From Campylobacterales bacterium (GTDB taxonomy: Bacteria; Campylobacterota; Campylobacteria; Campylobacterales; QNZT01), in contig DQTU01000059.1 of the NCBI GenBank assembly GCA_015662615.1, positions 1-5,477 on the forward strand: DNA of 5,477 nucleotides, written 5' to 3'. Shown piece after piece: positions 4,850 through 5,477 of the stretch (position 1 is its first letter; each line of letters starts with the position of its first letter). Under the pieces are notes generated by a model that was not told the DNA's origin, did not search any database, and saw only the letters and a list, made by a program, of their open reading frames with translations. A program made the translations under genes and the position numbers.

Positions 4850-5477
4850 ATGAGCTTACTCAATGATTATAAAACACACACAGATGAAAGGGCTACACTT
4901 GGTGTACCTCCTTTGGCTTTAACAGCTGAGCAGGTAGCGGATCTAGTGGAGCTTTTAAAAGCAAGCCCGATTGCTGATGTAGATTATGCTATGGAGCTTT
5001 TTACTGAGCAAATCCCAGCAGGTGTGGATGACGCAGCTTATGTAAAAGCGGCTTTTTTAAATGACGTGATAGAAGGAAAGACATCTTGTGAATCAATAGA
5101 TGCTGTAAAAGCATGTGAGATCTTAGGAACTATGCTTGGTGGTTTTAATGTTAAACCTTTAGTTGAAGCACTTAAAAATGATGAAGTTGCTGAGGTTGCG
5201 GCAAAGCAGCTTAAAAACACACTTTTAGTTTATGATTCATTCAATGATGTAAAAGCTTTGATGGATGGCGGAAACTCTTATGCAAAAGAAGTTATTGAGT
5301 CTTGGGCAAATGCTGAGTGGTTCACAAATAAACCAGCAATGGAAAAAGAGATTACTGTAACAGTATATAAAATTCCAGGTGAGACAAATACTGATGATCT
5401 CTCTCCAGCTTCAGAAGCTTTCACAAGAGCAGATATTCCACTTCATGCAAACTCATTTTTGATTAACAGAATGGACA
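4850..5477 (+). CDS. acnB: aconitate hydratase B (AcnB), N-terminal part; runs off the window
   Basis: AcnB is a cytosolic [4Fe-4S] enzyme that interconverts citrate and isocitrate through cis-aconitate, in the oxidative TCA cycle or, in autotrophic Campylobacterota, the reductive cycle. Many AcnB enzymes also hydrate 2-methylaconitate. The frame is open for 209 complete codons from ATG 4850 to the window end, about a quarter of the usual 850-870 residues. The start MSLLNDYKTHTDERATLGVPPLAL aligns with E. coli AcnB from memory, as do IPAGVDDAAYVKAAFL, LGTMLGGFNVKPL, and ESWANAEWF. Residues 1 to about 160 form the HEAT-like domain found in AcnB but not AcnA. The following VTVYKIPGETNTDDLSPASEAF and DIPLHAN begin the swivelling domain. 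The cluster-binding cysteines lie beyond the window. It has its own promoter and Shine-Dalgarno sequence and follows ftsK by 123 bp. Apo-AcnB can bind mRNA in some bacteria; nothing here tests that. Confidence 0.95.
   Translation, partial: MSLLNDYKTHTDERATLGVPPLALTAEQVADLVELLKASPIADVDYAMELFTEQIPAGVDDAAYVKAAFLNDVIEGKTSCESIDAVKACEILGTMLGGFNVKPLVEALKNDEVAEVAAKQLKNTLLVYDSFNDVKALMDGGNSYAKEVIESWANAEWFTNKPAMEKEITVTVYKIPGETNTDDLSPASEAFTRADIPLHANSFLINRMD

Noticed and set aside
5038..5220. 60-codon open frame on the minus strand
   Set aside because: It is antisense to the clearly conserved AcnB N-terminal domain, with no independent support.
1..5477. A mobile element, defence island or novel multi-gene system
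   Set aside because: Every gene is a recognisable core gene with matching composition; there are no transposase, integrase, toxin or terminal repeat signals. The tRNA end at the left edge shows no adjacent integrase or duplicated tRNA fragment.

Overview
The window looks like a chromosomal housekeeping and flagellar segment from a low-GC member of the Campylobacterota (epsilonproteobacteria), most likely a Sulfurimonas-like sulfur oxidiser. The reasons are the AT-rich base composition, the long FlgL of the Campylobacter type, the flgL-ftsK adjacency, a compact FtsK and an AcnB-type aconitase. The genus is inferred from overall resemblance and was not tested by a search.

Layout. Minus strand, left end: the first 16 nt of a tRNA-Leu gene (1-16, cut by the window edge), a perfect 14-bp stem-loop (22-54), then a gene for an HU-family nucleoid protein (64-342). 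A 138-bp divergent intergenic region (343-480) holds promoter candidates for HU on one strand and flgL on the other. Plus strand: flgL (481-2379, hook-filament junction protein), a 58-bp spacer with a consensus TATAAT and an inverted repeat, ftsK (best read as 2438-4726), a 123-bp spacer with several symmetric or repeated motifs, and the 5' third to quarter of acnB (4850 to beyond 5477).

The genes do not form one pathway. HU and FtsK both act on the chromosome (packaging, and terminus translocation at division). FlgL belongs to the flagellum. AcnB is a central carbon enzyme of the oxidative or reductive TCA cycle. Each plus-strand gene has its own Shine-Dalgarno sequence and a plausible promoter, so they need not be an operon.

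The most notable point is the ftsK start. The first in-frame ATG (2519) has no ribosome binding site and would remove the first membrane helix. The reading frame stays open upstream, encodes that helix, and has an AGGA motif 6 nt before an ATT codon at 2438. No ATG, GTG or TTG occurs in frame there, so a rare ATT start is the best reading. I found no sign of a mobile element, CRISPR array or undescribed multi-gene system; the rest of the interest is in the small intergenic regions.
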